This document shows, one piece after another, positions 32,938 to 39,628 of a DNA stretch of 39,628 bases. The notes beneath the pieces are model-generated. The model was given only the letters and a program-made list of their open reading frames with translations. It ran no database searches and was not told the DNA's origin. Position 1 is the first letter of the stretch; every line of letters starts with the position of its first letter. Source of the stretch: Solirubrobacteraceae bacterium. Its GTDB lineage: Bacteria; Actinomycetota; Thermoleophilia; Solirubrobacterales; Solirubrobacteraceae. The stretch covers positions 1-39,628 of the forward strand of contig JAEMTR010000002.1 of the NCBI GenBank assembly GCA_016462245.1, read 5' to 3'. The position numbers and the translations under genes were made by a program.

Positions 32938-32943
32938 ATTCTA
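32938..32943 (-). promoter_or_regulatory. -10 element of the class A PBP gene
   Basis: Minus-strand TAGAAT, predicted start 32931, leader ~64 nt. A TTGACG lies upstream but only 14 bp away, too close for a normal -35. Confidence 0.35.
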
Positions 32944-33016
32944 GCCTGTGCGATCAGCGTCAAGCGCCGCTTCGTTGGCAGGTTCGTGCGGCCGCTCGGG
33001 GAATATCACTCAAAGA

Positions 33017-33724
33017 ATGGCTGAATTGCTCCCGGCTGAGCTACCGGAGATCATCTCGCTCGACGCGCTTGGCACACTTATCGAAGTCGTCGACCCGGTC
33101 GGCGGCCTTGTGGCGGCGCTCGCCCAGCGCGGCGTAACGATCAGCAGCGAGGAGGCAGCGCAGGGCCTTGGCGCTGAGATGTCCTACTACCGCTCCAACA
33201 GCGCCTTTGCTGGCACTGCCGAAGCGCTTGAGCAGCTGCGAGACCGCTCGACCGAGGTGCTCACAGAAGCGCTGCCGCAGTCGGCCTCGGTGATCGGCTT
33301 TGCGGCGATGCGCGAATCGCTCGGCGAGGCGGTCCGCTTCGCCCCATTCCCAGAGGTTGATGCTGTTCTCGGCGCTCTCCGCGCCGCCGGTGCGCGGCTC
33401 GTGATCGTCAGCAACTGGGATATCTCGCTCTACGAGGTGCTCGATCAGATCGGCTTGCGCGAGAAGGTCGACGCCGTTGTTATCTCTGCCGAGGAGGGGC
33501 TGGCCAAACCTGATCCAGAGTTGGTGCGCCGCGCCGTCGGTCGCGTTGGCGGTGGTCCTGATTCGACCGTTTGGCATGTAGGTGACGATCCGGCATCGGA
33601 CCTAGAGCTCGCGCGCGCGGCCGGGGTTCTGCCGGTCTTGGTTGATCGCTACGGCCAATACGGCGATTTGGACAATGTGATCGTGCTCGATTCACTGCAA
33701 GGTTTGTTAGCGCCCGCCCGCTAA
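33017..33724 (+). CDS. HAD-superfamily hydrolase with altered motif I
   Basis: 235 residues from ATG 33017; an in-frame ORF start at 32948 would add a non-family stretch. Motif I is LDALGTL: the nucleophile D16 is present but the second Asp (general acid/base) of the usual DxDGT is Leu. Motif II is IVSNWD, motif III KPDPE, motif IV HVGDDPASDLELA. A helical cap sits between motifs I and II. This pattern occurs in REG-2/HDHD3-like HADs; the substrate is unknown and phosphatase activity may be weak. A GAATAT hexamer at 33001 may be its -10. It is followed closely by the CPBP gene. Confidence 0.85.
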   Translation: MAELLPAELPEIISLDALGTLIEVVDPVGGLVAALAQRGVTISSEEAAQGLGAEMSYYRSNSAFAGTAEALEQLRDRSTEVLTEALPQSASVIGFAAMRESLGEAVRFAPFPEVDAVLGALRAAGARLVIVSNWDISLYEVLDQIGLREKVDAVVISAEEGLAKPDPELVRRAVGRVGGGPDSTVWHVGDDPASDLELARAAGVLPVLVDRYGQYGDLDNVIVLDSLQGLLAPAR

Positions 33725-33727
33725 AGT
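33722..33727 (+). promoter_or_regulatory. -10 element of the CPBP gene (near-leaderless)
   Basis: TAAAGT overlaps the HAD stop codon and predicts a start at 33734, two bases before the ATG at 33736. Confidence 0.4.
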
Positions 33728-33735
33728 TGCGGCCA

Positions 33736-34644
33736 ATGTCGACCGCTTACCCAGCAGGGCTTGAGGCGCCGTTCATTCATCCGCCGCCGCCGCAGCGGCC
33801 GGAGCTGCCGGATGGCATCGAGCCGACCTCGATGGCACCGAACTGGCGTGCCTGGATGGGCTTTGTGGCGCTGCTGTTGGGCTTCGTGGCGGCCGCCGTT
33901 GGCGCCGTAATCTTGACGCTGATTGGCGCTGCCTTCGATGGCTCTGTCGTCGCCAGCGGCAAGCTCGCCAATCCATCTCCAGCGATCAACATTCTTGCGA
34001 CCGTCGTTCAGGATCTCTGTTTGATCGGCGCGGCGCTTATTCTTGCCCGTATTGGCGGGCGCCCGCGACCATGGGACTTTGGCTTGCGCGGCACGCGATT
34101 TTGGCCGGCGGTTGGTTGGTCGCTACTTACCTGGGTGAGTTTTCTGGCCGTCACGCTCGCTTGGGTGGCTCTGGTTGGGGCTGAAGATGTGGCCGACACG
34201 CTCCCCAGCGAGCTCGGCGCCGACAAGAGCAGCGTGGCGCTGGTGTCGGTGGGCATTCTCGTCTGCGTTTTGGCTCCGCTGGCGGAGGAGTTCTTCTTCC
34301 GCGGTTTCTTCTTCACGGCGCTGCGCTCATGGAAGGGGATCTGGCCAGCCGCACTGGTCACCGGCCTGATCTTCGGTGGCATCCACGCCGGCTCCTCGAA
34401 CATCGCCTTCCTTGTGCCGCTGGCCTTCTTCGGTTTTGCGCTCTGCCTGCTTTACGCAAAAACCGGCTCGCTCTATCCCTGCATCGCAATTCACGCCGCC
34501 AACAACTCGGTCGCATTCAGCTCCTCCCAGGATTGGAGCTGGCAGATGGCGCCGGTACTGGCCGGCTCGCTGGCGCTACTCGCCTTAATCTGCTGGCTGA
34601 TCCGCCTAGCGGCGGGGCCAACGCCCTCCTGGGCGCTGAGTTGA
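33736..34644 (+). CDS. CPBP-family intramembrane metalloprotease
   Basis: 302 residues. A Pro-rich cytoplasmic N-terminus (PPPPQRPELPDG) precedes seven or eight TM segments. The Abi/CPBP catalytic residues are visible: EEFFFRG (Glu-Glu and Arg, motif 1), FGGIHAG (His, motif 2) and HAANNS (His and Asn). Family members cleave CAAX-like or other membrane substrates, or act in bacteriocin immunity. ATG 33736 is preferred over an in-frame TTG at 33727, which lies within the predicted -10. The gene downstream, an L,D-transpeptidase, follows after 34 bp with its own strong -10. Confidence 0.9.
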   Translation: MSTAYPAGLEAPFIHPPPPQRPELPDGIEPTSMAPNWRAWMGFVALLLGFVAAAVGAVILTLIGAAFDGSVVASGKLANPSPAINILATVVQDLCLIGAALILARIGGRPRPWDFGLRGTRFWPAVGWSLLTWVSFLAVTLAWVALVGAEDVADTLPSELGADKSSVALVSVGILVCVLAPLAEEFFFRGFFFTALRSWKGIWPAALVTGLIFGGIHAGSSNIAFLVPLAFFGFALCLLYAKTGSLYPCIAIHAANNSVAFSSSQDWSWQMAPVLAGSLALLALICWLIRLAAGPTPSWALS

Positions 34645-34666
34645 CGCAATCCGGGGAGTCAATCCG

Positions 34667-34672
34667 TATAAT
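34667..34672 (+). promoter_or_regulatory. Consensus -10 (TATAAT) of the L,D-transpeptidase gene; leaderless
   Basis: A perfect TATAAT whose last T is 7 bases before the GTG at 34679, so transcription should begin on the start codon. TTGACG at 34641-34646 is a good -35 by sequence but the 20-bp spacer is long. Confidence 0.6.
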
Positions 34673-34678
34673 CGGCTG

Positions 34679-35668
34679 GTGCCCAACCGTCGAGCCGCGA
34701 TCTTCACTTTGTTGTTCACGGTTTCGTTGTTGGCGCTGACTCCGGCAGCCTTGGCGCAGGACGTCCCACCAGCGCCAGCGCCGACGCCGACGCCGACGCC
34801 GGTCAAGGCGCGTATAACACTCAGCTTTAGCGGACTTACTAAGAGCCAGGTACTTGGCGGCAACTCGTGGACGATTAAGGGCAAGGTCAGTAGCTTCGTC
34901 GCGGGCCAGGGCGTCACGATCGAGGTCAAGCGCGCCGGCCGCAAACTCTTTACTCGCACTCTGGTGGTCAAGCAGGACGGCTCAATCGGCCGCTTCAGTC
35001 TGCCGATGAAACTCTCAAAGGGTGGCCGTCTGACAATCCGTGCCAGCCACGCCGCTACTGCTGCAATGGCGGCCGCGCAAAGCAGCGCGGTGCGCGTCAG
35101 AGTCGTCGCTCGCTACGCCAGTGCGGGAGATCGCGGCCTAGCCGTCACTTACCTGCAAAGTCGCCTTGCGAGGCTCGGTTACGTGGTCGGTCGCCGCGGC
35201 TCTTACGACGCTCGCACCGCTCGCGCCGTTCTCGCCTTCCGCAAGATCACACGGATGGCGCGCACTCAGGTGGCCACGAGTGAGGTCTTCAGCCGCCTTG
35301 AGAAAGGCTCGGGCCGCTTCAAGGTCCGCTATAAGGATCACGGCCGCCACGTTGAGGTAGATCTAACGCACCAAGTTCTCGCTCTGATCGATCGCGGCAA
35401 GGCGGTGCGGATCTACCCGACGAGCTCCGGCAAGGCCTCAACGCCAACGATCCTTGGCAATTTTTCGGTCTACCGAAAGGAAGCAGGAACCAATAGCCTC
35501 GGGATGATCTTCTCGACTTACTTCATCCGTGGCTACGCGATCCACGGCTTTGTCGACGTGCCGATCTACCCGGCTAGCCACGGTTGCCTGCGGATTCCAC
35601 CGCCGGACGCAGTCTCGGTTTACAACTGGATCAAGATCGGTACGCGCGTCGACACCTACTACCGCTAG
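34679..35668 (+). CDS. Secreted L,D-transpeptidase (YkuD) with a peptidoglycan-binding domain
   Basis: 329 residues. Signal peptide (1-26, ending ALA-Q), a Pro-Thr linker (APTPTPTPV), an Ig-like beta domain (about 42-135), a PG_binding_1 module (about 145-200, GLAVTYLQSRLARLGY) and a YkuD catalytic domain with HGFVDVPIYPASHGCLRIP, including the nucleophilic Cys and the two His. It makes 3-3 cross-links in peptidoglycan or attaches proteins to it. The same Pro-Thr linker type is found in the PBP encoded nearby. GTG start at 34679 coincides with the predicted transcript start. pyrE follows 11 bp later. Confidence 0.93.
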   Translation: MPNRRAAIFTLLFTVSLLALTPAALAQDVPPAPAPTPTPTPVKARITLSFSGLTKSQVLGGNSWTIKGKVSSFVAGQGVTIEVKRAGRKLFTRTLVVKQDGSIGRFSLPMKLSKGGRLTIRASHAATAAMAAAQSSAVRVRVVARYASAGDRGLAVTYLQSRLARLGYVVGRRGSYDARTARAVLAFRKITRMARTQVATSEVFSRLEKGSGRFKVRYKDHGRHVEVDLTHQVLALIDRGKAVRIYPTSSGKASTPTILGNFSVYRKEAGTNSLGMIFSTYFIRGYAIHGFVDVPIYPASHGCLRIPPPDAVSVYNWIKIGTRVDTYYR

Positions 35669-35679
35669 CGTCGCCTTCG

Positions 35680-36228
35680 ATGGATGCCCGTGAACGGTTA
35701 ATCGAGCAGCTGCGCACGCACGCCTTGATCCTCGGTGAGGTGACGTTGACGAGCGGCGCCGTTGCCCAGTACTACGTTGATTCAAAGCGCGCGATCATGC
35801 TGCCTGTCGGTTTCGCGGCGCTCGGTGAGCTCGTTGCGGCGAAGGCCGCCGAGCTGGGTGCCACGGCGGTCGGCGGAATGACGATGGGCGCCGACCCCGT
35901 TGCCTGCTCGGCGCTCGCCGGCGGAGCTGACGTGAAGCTCTTCTTCGTCCGCAAGGAGGCCAAGCAGCATGGCCTCGCGCGACGGATCGAGGGCCCGCTG
36001 CTTGACCCAGGTGAGCGATGCCTCGTTGTCGAAGACGTTGTTACCAGCGGCGGCTCGACCGTCCGCGCGATCGAAGCGGTCCAGGAGGGTGGCCACGAGG
36101 TCGTCGGCGTCGTTTCGGTGCTTGATCGCCTAGCCGGCGGCGCCGAAGCGATCAAAGCTGCAGCCGGCGCTCCCTACACGGCGCTGACCACGATCGACGA
36201 CGTTTACCCCGACCGCACAGACCGCTAG
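35680..36228 (+). CDS. pyrE: Orotate phosphoribosyltransferase
   Basis: 182 residues; transfers phosphoribose from PRPP to orotate in UMP synthesis. The N-terminal hood (GEVTLTSGAVAQYYVDSKRAIM), the KEAKQHG catalytic loop and the PRPP motif CLVVEDVVTSGGST are complete. ATG 35680 is chosen over an in-frame ATG at 35584 that lies within the L,D-transpeptidase gene. It follows that gene by 11 bp and is probably read through from it. It converges on tRNA-Arg with 13 bp between; no terminator is visible. Confidence 0.95.
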   Translation: MDARERLIEQLRTHALILGEVTLTSGAVAQYYVDSKRAIMLPVGFAALGELVAAKAAELGATAVGGMTMGADPVACSALAGGADVKLFFVRKEAKQHGLARRIEGPLLDPGERCLVVEDVVTSGGSTVRAIEAVQEGGHEVVGVVSVLDRLAGGAEAIKAAAGAPYTALTTIDDVYPDRTDR

Positions 36229-36241
36229 CCGCAGTAGGGAA

Positions 36242-36315
36242 TGCCCCGACCTGGATTCGAACCAGGGGCCTGCTCCTTAGGAGGGAGCCGCTCTATCCAG
36301 CTGAGCTATCGGGGC
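36242..36315 (-). tRNA. tRNA-Arg(CCT)
   Basis: 74-nt cloverleaf on the minus strand: acceptor GCCCCGA/TCGGGGC, D stem GCTC/GAGC, anticodon stem GCTCC/GGAGC with loop CTCCTAA (anticodon CCT, reads AGG), T arm CCTGG-TTCGAAT-CCAGG. Discriminator A, no encoded CCA. Confidence 0.95.
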
Positions 36316-36325
36316 TAGGCTCCAG

Positions 36326-36331
36326 AAGATA
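36326..36331 (-). promoter_or_regulatory. -10 element of tRNA-Arg
   Basis: Minus-strand TATCTT predicts a start at 36319, four bases before the mature tRNA. Confidence 0.4.
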
Positions 36332-36333
36332 CG

Positions 36334-36348
36334 CCGCCGTCACGGCGG
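36334..36348. repeat. Inverted repeat between divergent tRNA-Arg and ABC-permease promoters
   Basis: CCGCCG-TCA-CGGCGG, perfect 6-bp arms (extendable by two pairs with one G-T). It sits two bases upstream of the tRNA-Arg -10. It could be an operator for either gene. Confidence 0.5.
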
Positions 36349-36464
36349 TGTGCGCAAAACCCCGATCGGTAGTAGATTTCGGTCTTGGGCTTGAGCTGCT
36401 GGCTCGCAGGATTAACGGGGGGCTGAAGAATCAGCGACTGGATCAAGAACGTGGGGAGTTCGGC

Positions 36465-37604
36465 GTGAGCACAGGCGTGCCTCGGCTCGTTGAGCCTTCC
36501 TCCGGCCTGACGGCAGCCGATCCGCTCGAGTTCGGCGCGATCGCCAGCCGCACTCCGTGGCAGCTCTTCTGGCGCAACTTCAAGAAGGACAAGCTGGCGC
36601 TCTCTGGCCTCGTCTTCATCGTCCTGCTGGTGATCGCGGCGATCGCCGCGCCGCTGATCACAAAGTTAATCGGCGCCTCTCCGCCGAACCTGATCAACAC
36701 CGATGCGCTCGATTCGTTCGGCACGGCGACCGGCCCCAGCTCCGAGCATCTCTTCGGCGTCGATCAGCTCGGCCGCGACGTTCTCAGCCGAACGCTCTAT
36801 GGCGCTCGCGTCTCGCTCGAAGTGGCGCTGATCTCAACCGCGCTGGCGACCTTGATCGGCGTTGTTCTAGGCCTCGTCGCTGGATTCTTCCGCGGCTGGG
36901 TCGATTCGGGGATCTCGAGACTGATGGATGTGCTGCTGGCATTCCCGGCGCTGCTGTTGGCGCTCGGGCTGGCGGCGGCCTGCTCGCTCGGCGACGGTTG
37001 CGCCGTCAGCACGCCTCTGCAGGCGGCCGGATTGGCGACCGTTGTCGCCGGCCTGCTCGGCGCCGCGCTCTCGCTCGCTCGCGGTCGCCGCGAGATGGTC
37101 GCCGCGTCACTGGTCGTAGTCGGTTTTGGTCTCTTCTTCGCGCTGCTTGGAACCTTCTTCACGATCAAGATCGAGCCCGGCGCCGGCGTCGTGATCTTCG
37201 TGATCACGCTCGTTAGCTGGACCTACATCGCCAGGATCGTCCGTGGTCAGGTGCTTTCGCTGCGCGAGAAGGAGTTCGTTGAGGCATCGCGCTCGCTCGG
37301 GGCCTCGGACGCGCGGATCGTCTTCAAAGAGATTCTTCCGAACCTGATCGTCCCAATCATCGTTTACGCGACGCTAATCCTGCCGACCAACATTCTGCTT
37401 GAGGCGGCACTCTCGTTCCTTGGCGCCGGGGTTCAGCCACCTAACGCGTCATGGGGCGCGATGATCGCCGAAGCGACCTCGGTCTTCGACACGGCCTGGT
37501 GGTACATGCTCGTTCCGGGGCTCGCATTGCTCTTTACGGTGCTGGCCTTTAACGTCGTAGGAGATGGACTCTCCGACGCGCTCAATCCGCGTCAGGAAGG
37601 CTGA
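36465..37604 (+). CDS. OppC/DppC-type peptide ABC-transporter permease with an extra two-helix insert
   Basis: 379 residues from GTG 36465, which has a strong SD (GGGGAG at 36453-36458, six bases ahead); the frame extends to 36348 but the family N-terminus (PWQLFWRNFKKDKLALSGL) begins at residue 31. Marks are HLFGVDQLGRDVLSRTLYGARVSL and the ATPase-contact EAA loop EFVEASRSLGASDARIVFKEILPN. About 68 extra residues (171-238) between the third and fourth family helices add two hydrophobic stretches with a basic loop (LARGRRE). First gene of an importer operon, before the binding protein, which is not the usual order. A TAGATT at 36373 could be its -10. Confidence 0.88.
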   Translation: MSTGVPRLVEPSSGLTAADPLEFGAIASRTPWQLFWRNFKKDKLALSGLVFIVLLVIAAIAAPLITKLIGASPPNLINTDALDSFGTATGPSSEHLFGVDQLGRDVLSRTLYGARVSLEVALISTALATLIGVVLGLVAGFFRGWVDSGISRLMDVLLAFPALLLALGLAAACSLGDGCAVSTPLQAAGLATVVAGLLGAALSLARGRREMVAASLVVVGFGLFFALLGTFFTIKIEPGAGVVIFVITLVSWTYIARIVRGQVLSLREKEFVEASRSLGASDARIVFKEILPNLIVPIIVYATLILPTNILLEAALSFLGAGVQPPNASWGAMIAEATSVFDTAWWYMLVPGLALLFTVLAFNVVGDGLSDALNPRQEG

Positions 37605-37635
37605 TGACGGTGCTCCGATTTAGTTCAACAACGAA

Positions 37636-37650
37636 CCGGCCGAAAGCCGG
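37636..37650 (+). promoter_or_regulatory. Stem-loop before the SBP gene
   Basis: CCGGC and GCCGG pair across CGAAA, ending three bases before the AAGGAAGG SD region of the SBP. May act in mRNA processing or translation control. Confidence 0.4.
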
Positions 37651-37666
37651 GAAGGAAGGTAACCCG

Positions 37667-39445
37667 ATGAAATCGATTCGCTTCTGTTCGGCAGCACTAC
37701 TTGCGCTCGTGCTGAGCCTCACAGCAGTTGCCTGCGGCTCAAGCAGCAGCGACAGTGGCTCTTCGAACACTGTCGGCGATGTTCCCGCCGAGCAGTCATT
37801 GACCGGTAAGACCGGCGGCGCGCTGACGGTCATCGCCAGCGACGACGTCGACTACATCGATCCCGGCGCGGCCTACTACCAGTTCACCTTCATGGTCACC
37901 TCGGCGACTCAGCGCTCGCTTTTCTCGTTTGGCCCTGACGACTCGGTTGACCCGGTCCCGGACCTCGCCTCTGAGGCCGCGGATGTCTCCGCTGACGGTA
38001 AGACGGTCACGGTCAAGATCAAGCCGAACATCAAGTTCAGCCCTCCGGTTGATCGCGTCGTCACTTCGGCCGACGTCAAGTACGGGATTGAGCGAGCATT
38101 CCTTCCGACCGTCGCAAACGGTTACGCGGAGGTCTATCTCGGCGACATCGTCGGCGTCAAGGACTTCACCGATGGAAAGGCGACTGAGATCAGCGGGATC
38201 GAAACGCCCGACTCGACGACGATCGTGCTCAATCTCAGCCGCGGAACCGGTGGCGCCGCTGCCGGCGCGCTGGCGCTGCCGATCAGCGCCCCGGTGCCAA
38301 AGGAGTACGCAGCGAAGTTCGACGCCAAGAACCCTTCGACTTATGGCGTCAACCAGGTTGCTACCGGTCCTTACATGATCGAAGCTGACGCCAAGGGTGC
38401 CTTGACCGGTTACGAGCCCGGCAAGAAGATCAACCTCGTTCGCAACCCCAACTGGGACCGTTCGACCGATTTCCGCAAGGCCTACCTCGACACGATCAAT
38501 GTTGAGGAAGGCAACAATGACACGACCGTAGCGGCGCGCCAGATCATCAAGGGCAACGCACAGGTCAACGGTGACTTCGGGCCGCCACCAGCGGTGCTGA
38601 AGGAGATCTTCAATTCGACGCCAGATCAGCTTGCGCTGACGTCGTCGGGCGGTAACCGCTACGTGTCACTTAACACGTCGCTGGCGCCGTTTAACAACCT
38701 CAACGTGCGCAAGGCGGTGCTCGCCGTATTCGACCGTGAAGCTATGCGCGCAACCCGCGGCGGTGCGCTGCTGGGGCCGATCGCCAACCATTTCATCCCA
38801 CCGGATGTCGGCGGATTTGAAGAGGCCGGCGGCTTGGAGGGCACCGGCGTTGATTTCCTGGCGAATCCAAAGGGCGACCTGACTCTGGCGAAGGAGTACA
38901 TGAAGAAGGGCGGCTTCCCATCAGGTATGTACACCGGTAGCGACGAGCTGCTGATGGTCGGTACCTCCGGCGGCGCTGCGCAGAAGGGCGCCGAGTTGGC
39001 TGCGACGCAGTTTGAGAAGCTCGGCTTCAAGCCGAAGCTCCGTCTGGTGACGCAGGACACGATGTACACCAAGTTCTGCGGCGAGCCGAAGGCCAAGGTG
39101 ATCGTCTGCCCGAACGTTGGTTGGCTGAAGGACTTCAGCGATCCGCAGACGATGCTCGACGCGACCTTCAACGGTGAGAGCATCGTTGCCAGCGGTGGCT
39201 TCAACTCAAACTGGCCGCAGCTCAATGTTCCCTCGATCAACGCGGCGATGGCCAAGGCTGAGCTGATCGTTGGTGAGAGCGCGCGCAACAAGGCATGGGC
39301 CGATATTGACCGTCAGATCACGGCTCAGGCCCCGGCCGTTCCTTGGATCTGGGATGACACGCCAAACATCCGCAGCAGCGATGTCGCCGGCGTGATCAAC
39401 AAGTTCAATGGCAACTGGGATCTCTCCTTCACCTCACTGAAGTAG
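37667..39445 (+). CDS. Extracellular solute-binding lipoprotein, family 5 (peptide/oligopeptide type)
   Basis: 592 residues from ATG 37667, preceded by GGAAGG with proper spacing; an in-frame ATG at 37604 would put 21 residues before the signal. The lipoprotein signal ends in LTAVAC-G, so the mature protein is lipid-anchored at Cys, followed by a Ser/Gly linker. The SBP_bac_5 pattern follows: YIDPGAAYYQF, VPDLASEAADVSADGKTVTVKIKPNIKFSPP, VTSADVKYGIERAF, and the ATGPYMIE and NLVRNPNWDR blocks. It delivers peptides or similar solutes to the flanking OppC/OppB-like permeases. The ligand cannot be read from sequence. Confidence 0.93.
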   Translation: MKSIRFCSAALLALVLSLTAVACGSSSSDSGSSNTVGDVPAEQSLTGKTGGALTVIASDDVDYIDPGAAYYQFTFMVTSATQRSLFSFGPDDSVDPVPDLASEAADVSADGKTVTVKIKPNIKFSPPVDRVVTSADVKYGIERAFLPTVANGYAEVYLGDIVGVKDFTDGKATEISGIETPDSTTIVLNLSRGTGGAAAGALALPISAPVPKEYAAKFDAKNPSTYGVNQVATGPYMIEADAKGALTGYEPGKKINLVRNPNWDRSTDFRKAYLDTINVEEGNNDTTVAARQIIKGNAQVNGDFGPPPAVLKEIFNSTPDQLALTSSGGNRYVSLNTSLAPFNNLNVRKAVLAVFDREAMRATRGGALLGPIANHFIPPDVGGFEEAGGLEGTGVDFLANPKGDLTLAKEYMKKGGFPSGMYTGSDELLMVGTSGGAAQKGAELAATQFEKLGFKPKLRLVTQDTMYTKFCGEPKAKVIVCPNVGWLKDFSDPQTMLDATFNGESIVASGGFNSNWPQLNVPSINAAMAKAELIVGESARNKAWADIDRQITAQAPAVPWIWDDTPNIRSSDVAGVINKFNGNWDLSFTSLK

Positions 39446-39473
39446 AGATTTCCGCTGCTCGTCGATCGCGAAT

Positions 39474-39501
39474 GGTCCCTGCCGCAGGTGCGGCGGGGAC
39501 C
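39474..39501 (+). promoter_or_regulatory. Strong stem-loop after the SBP gene
   Basis: A 12-bp stem (GGTCCCTGCCGC with GCGGCGGGGACC, one G-U) and AGGT loop, 28 nt after the SBP stop. There is no T-run, so it is probably an RNA-stability or partial-termination element that raises SBP over permease output. Confidence 0.6.
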
Positions 39502-39527
39502 GGACGCGCCTGCCTGGCCGTGAGCGA

Positions 39528-39628
39528 ATGATTCGCTACATCCTTCGCCGCCTGCTGTGGGTCATTTTCCTGCTCTTCGCGGTCAGCTTCGTCACCTTCG
39601 TGATCTTCTATCTGCTGCCCTCGGCCGA
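39528..39628 (+). CDS. OppB/DppB-type ABC permease (N-terminal fragment, runs off window)
   Basis: ATG 39528 opens a frame to the end: MIRYILRRLLWVIFLLFAV then a continuing TM helix and LLPSA. This is the classic first helix of the BPD_transp_1 OppB subunit, including the positively charged start and the final L-P. It partners the OppC-like permease encoded ahead of the SBP. It lies 82 bp after the SBP stop, beyond a strong stem-loop. A GTG at 39520 is out of frame and hits a stop at once. Confidence 0.85.
   Translation, partial: MIRYILRRLLWVIFLLFAVSFVTFVIFYLLPSA

Noticed and set aside
32975..33006. TTGGCA and GAATAT before the HAD gene as a promoter
   Set aside because: Spacer of 20 bp and a non-TAnnnT hexamer; too weak to list as a feature.
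34641..34672. TTGACG/TATAAT as a full sigma-70 promoter
   Set aside because: The -10 is perfect, but the 20-bp spacer is longer than the usual 16-18, so I claim only the -10.

Overview
The window is a gene-dense, high-GC bacterial chromosome segment with no mobile elements, prophage, CRISPR or rRNA. Several features together suggest an actinobacterium, most likely of the Thermoleophilia/Solirubrobacterales type: the C5 heme route (hemB, hemL), menaquinone genes, a cytochrome b6-type bc complex whose subunit IV is fused to a c-type cytochrome, zinc-type (C+) ribosomal protein S18, many GTG/TTG starts, and TAnnnT -10 elements lying almost on the start codons. The class assignment is inference; I could not run a phylogeny.

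Layout. 1-2335: end of a polytopic glycosyltransferase-like membrane protein, converging with a YmdB-type phosphodiesterase. 2399-6289: hemB, a fused AhbA-AhbB siroheme-decarboxylase-like gene, hemL, and a degenerate prenyl-synthase-like gene, all overlapping. 6389-10322: Rieske protein, cytochrome b6, subunit IV-cytochrome c, menG and a long-chain polyprenyl diphosphate synthase, i.e. a menaquinol-oxidising complex beside the last steps of menaquinone synthesis. 10329-12952: zinc-ribbon protein, tatA, tatC (with an enlarged periplasmic loop) and a TPR-like anchored protein. 12983-17914: tRNA-Lys, a class IV PLP enzyme, and a nucleotide-sugar set (2-epimerase, 6-dehydrogenase, WlbA/WbpB-like oxidoreductase, hexapeptide acyltransferase).

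17911-23552 (minus strand): rpsF, ssb, rpsR, rplI, dnaB, a DnaI/DnaC-like helicase loader and purA, with heavily folded intergenic DNA between ssb and rpsR and tandem hairpins between rplI and dnaB. 23692-30686: small Pro-rich membrane protein, GT20 trehalose-phosphate-synthase-like enzyme, a two-component pair, an M28-like pseudopeptidase membrane protein, thiL and infA. 30717-36315: class A PBP, HAD hydrolase, CPBP protease, L,D-transpeptidase, pyrE and tRNA-Arg. 36465-39628: start of a peptide ABC-importer operon (OppC-like, lipoprotein SBP, OppB-like running off the end).

The most general observation is regulatory. At least twelve genes that begin a transcription unit, or could, have a TAnnnT hexamer placed so that the predicted transcript begins 0-6 nt before the start codon, with no Shine-Dalgarno sequence; one more has a CAGAAT hexamer at the same distance. 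Some operon-internal or long-leader genes (ssb, the OppC-like permease, the SBP) do carry good SD sequences. This points to widespread leaderless mRNAs. Other points worth a second look are the siroheme decarboxylase inside the heme operon, the structured ssb-rpsR region, the M28 pseudopeptidase, and the insertions in TatC and the OppC-like permease.
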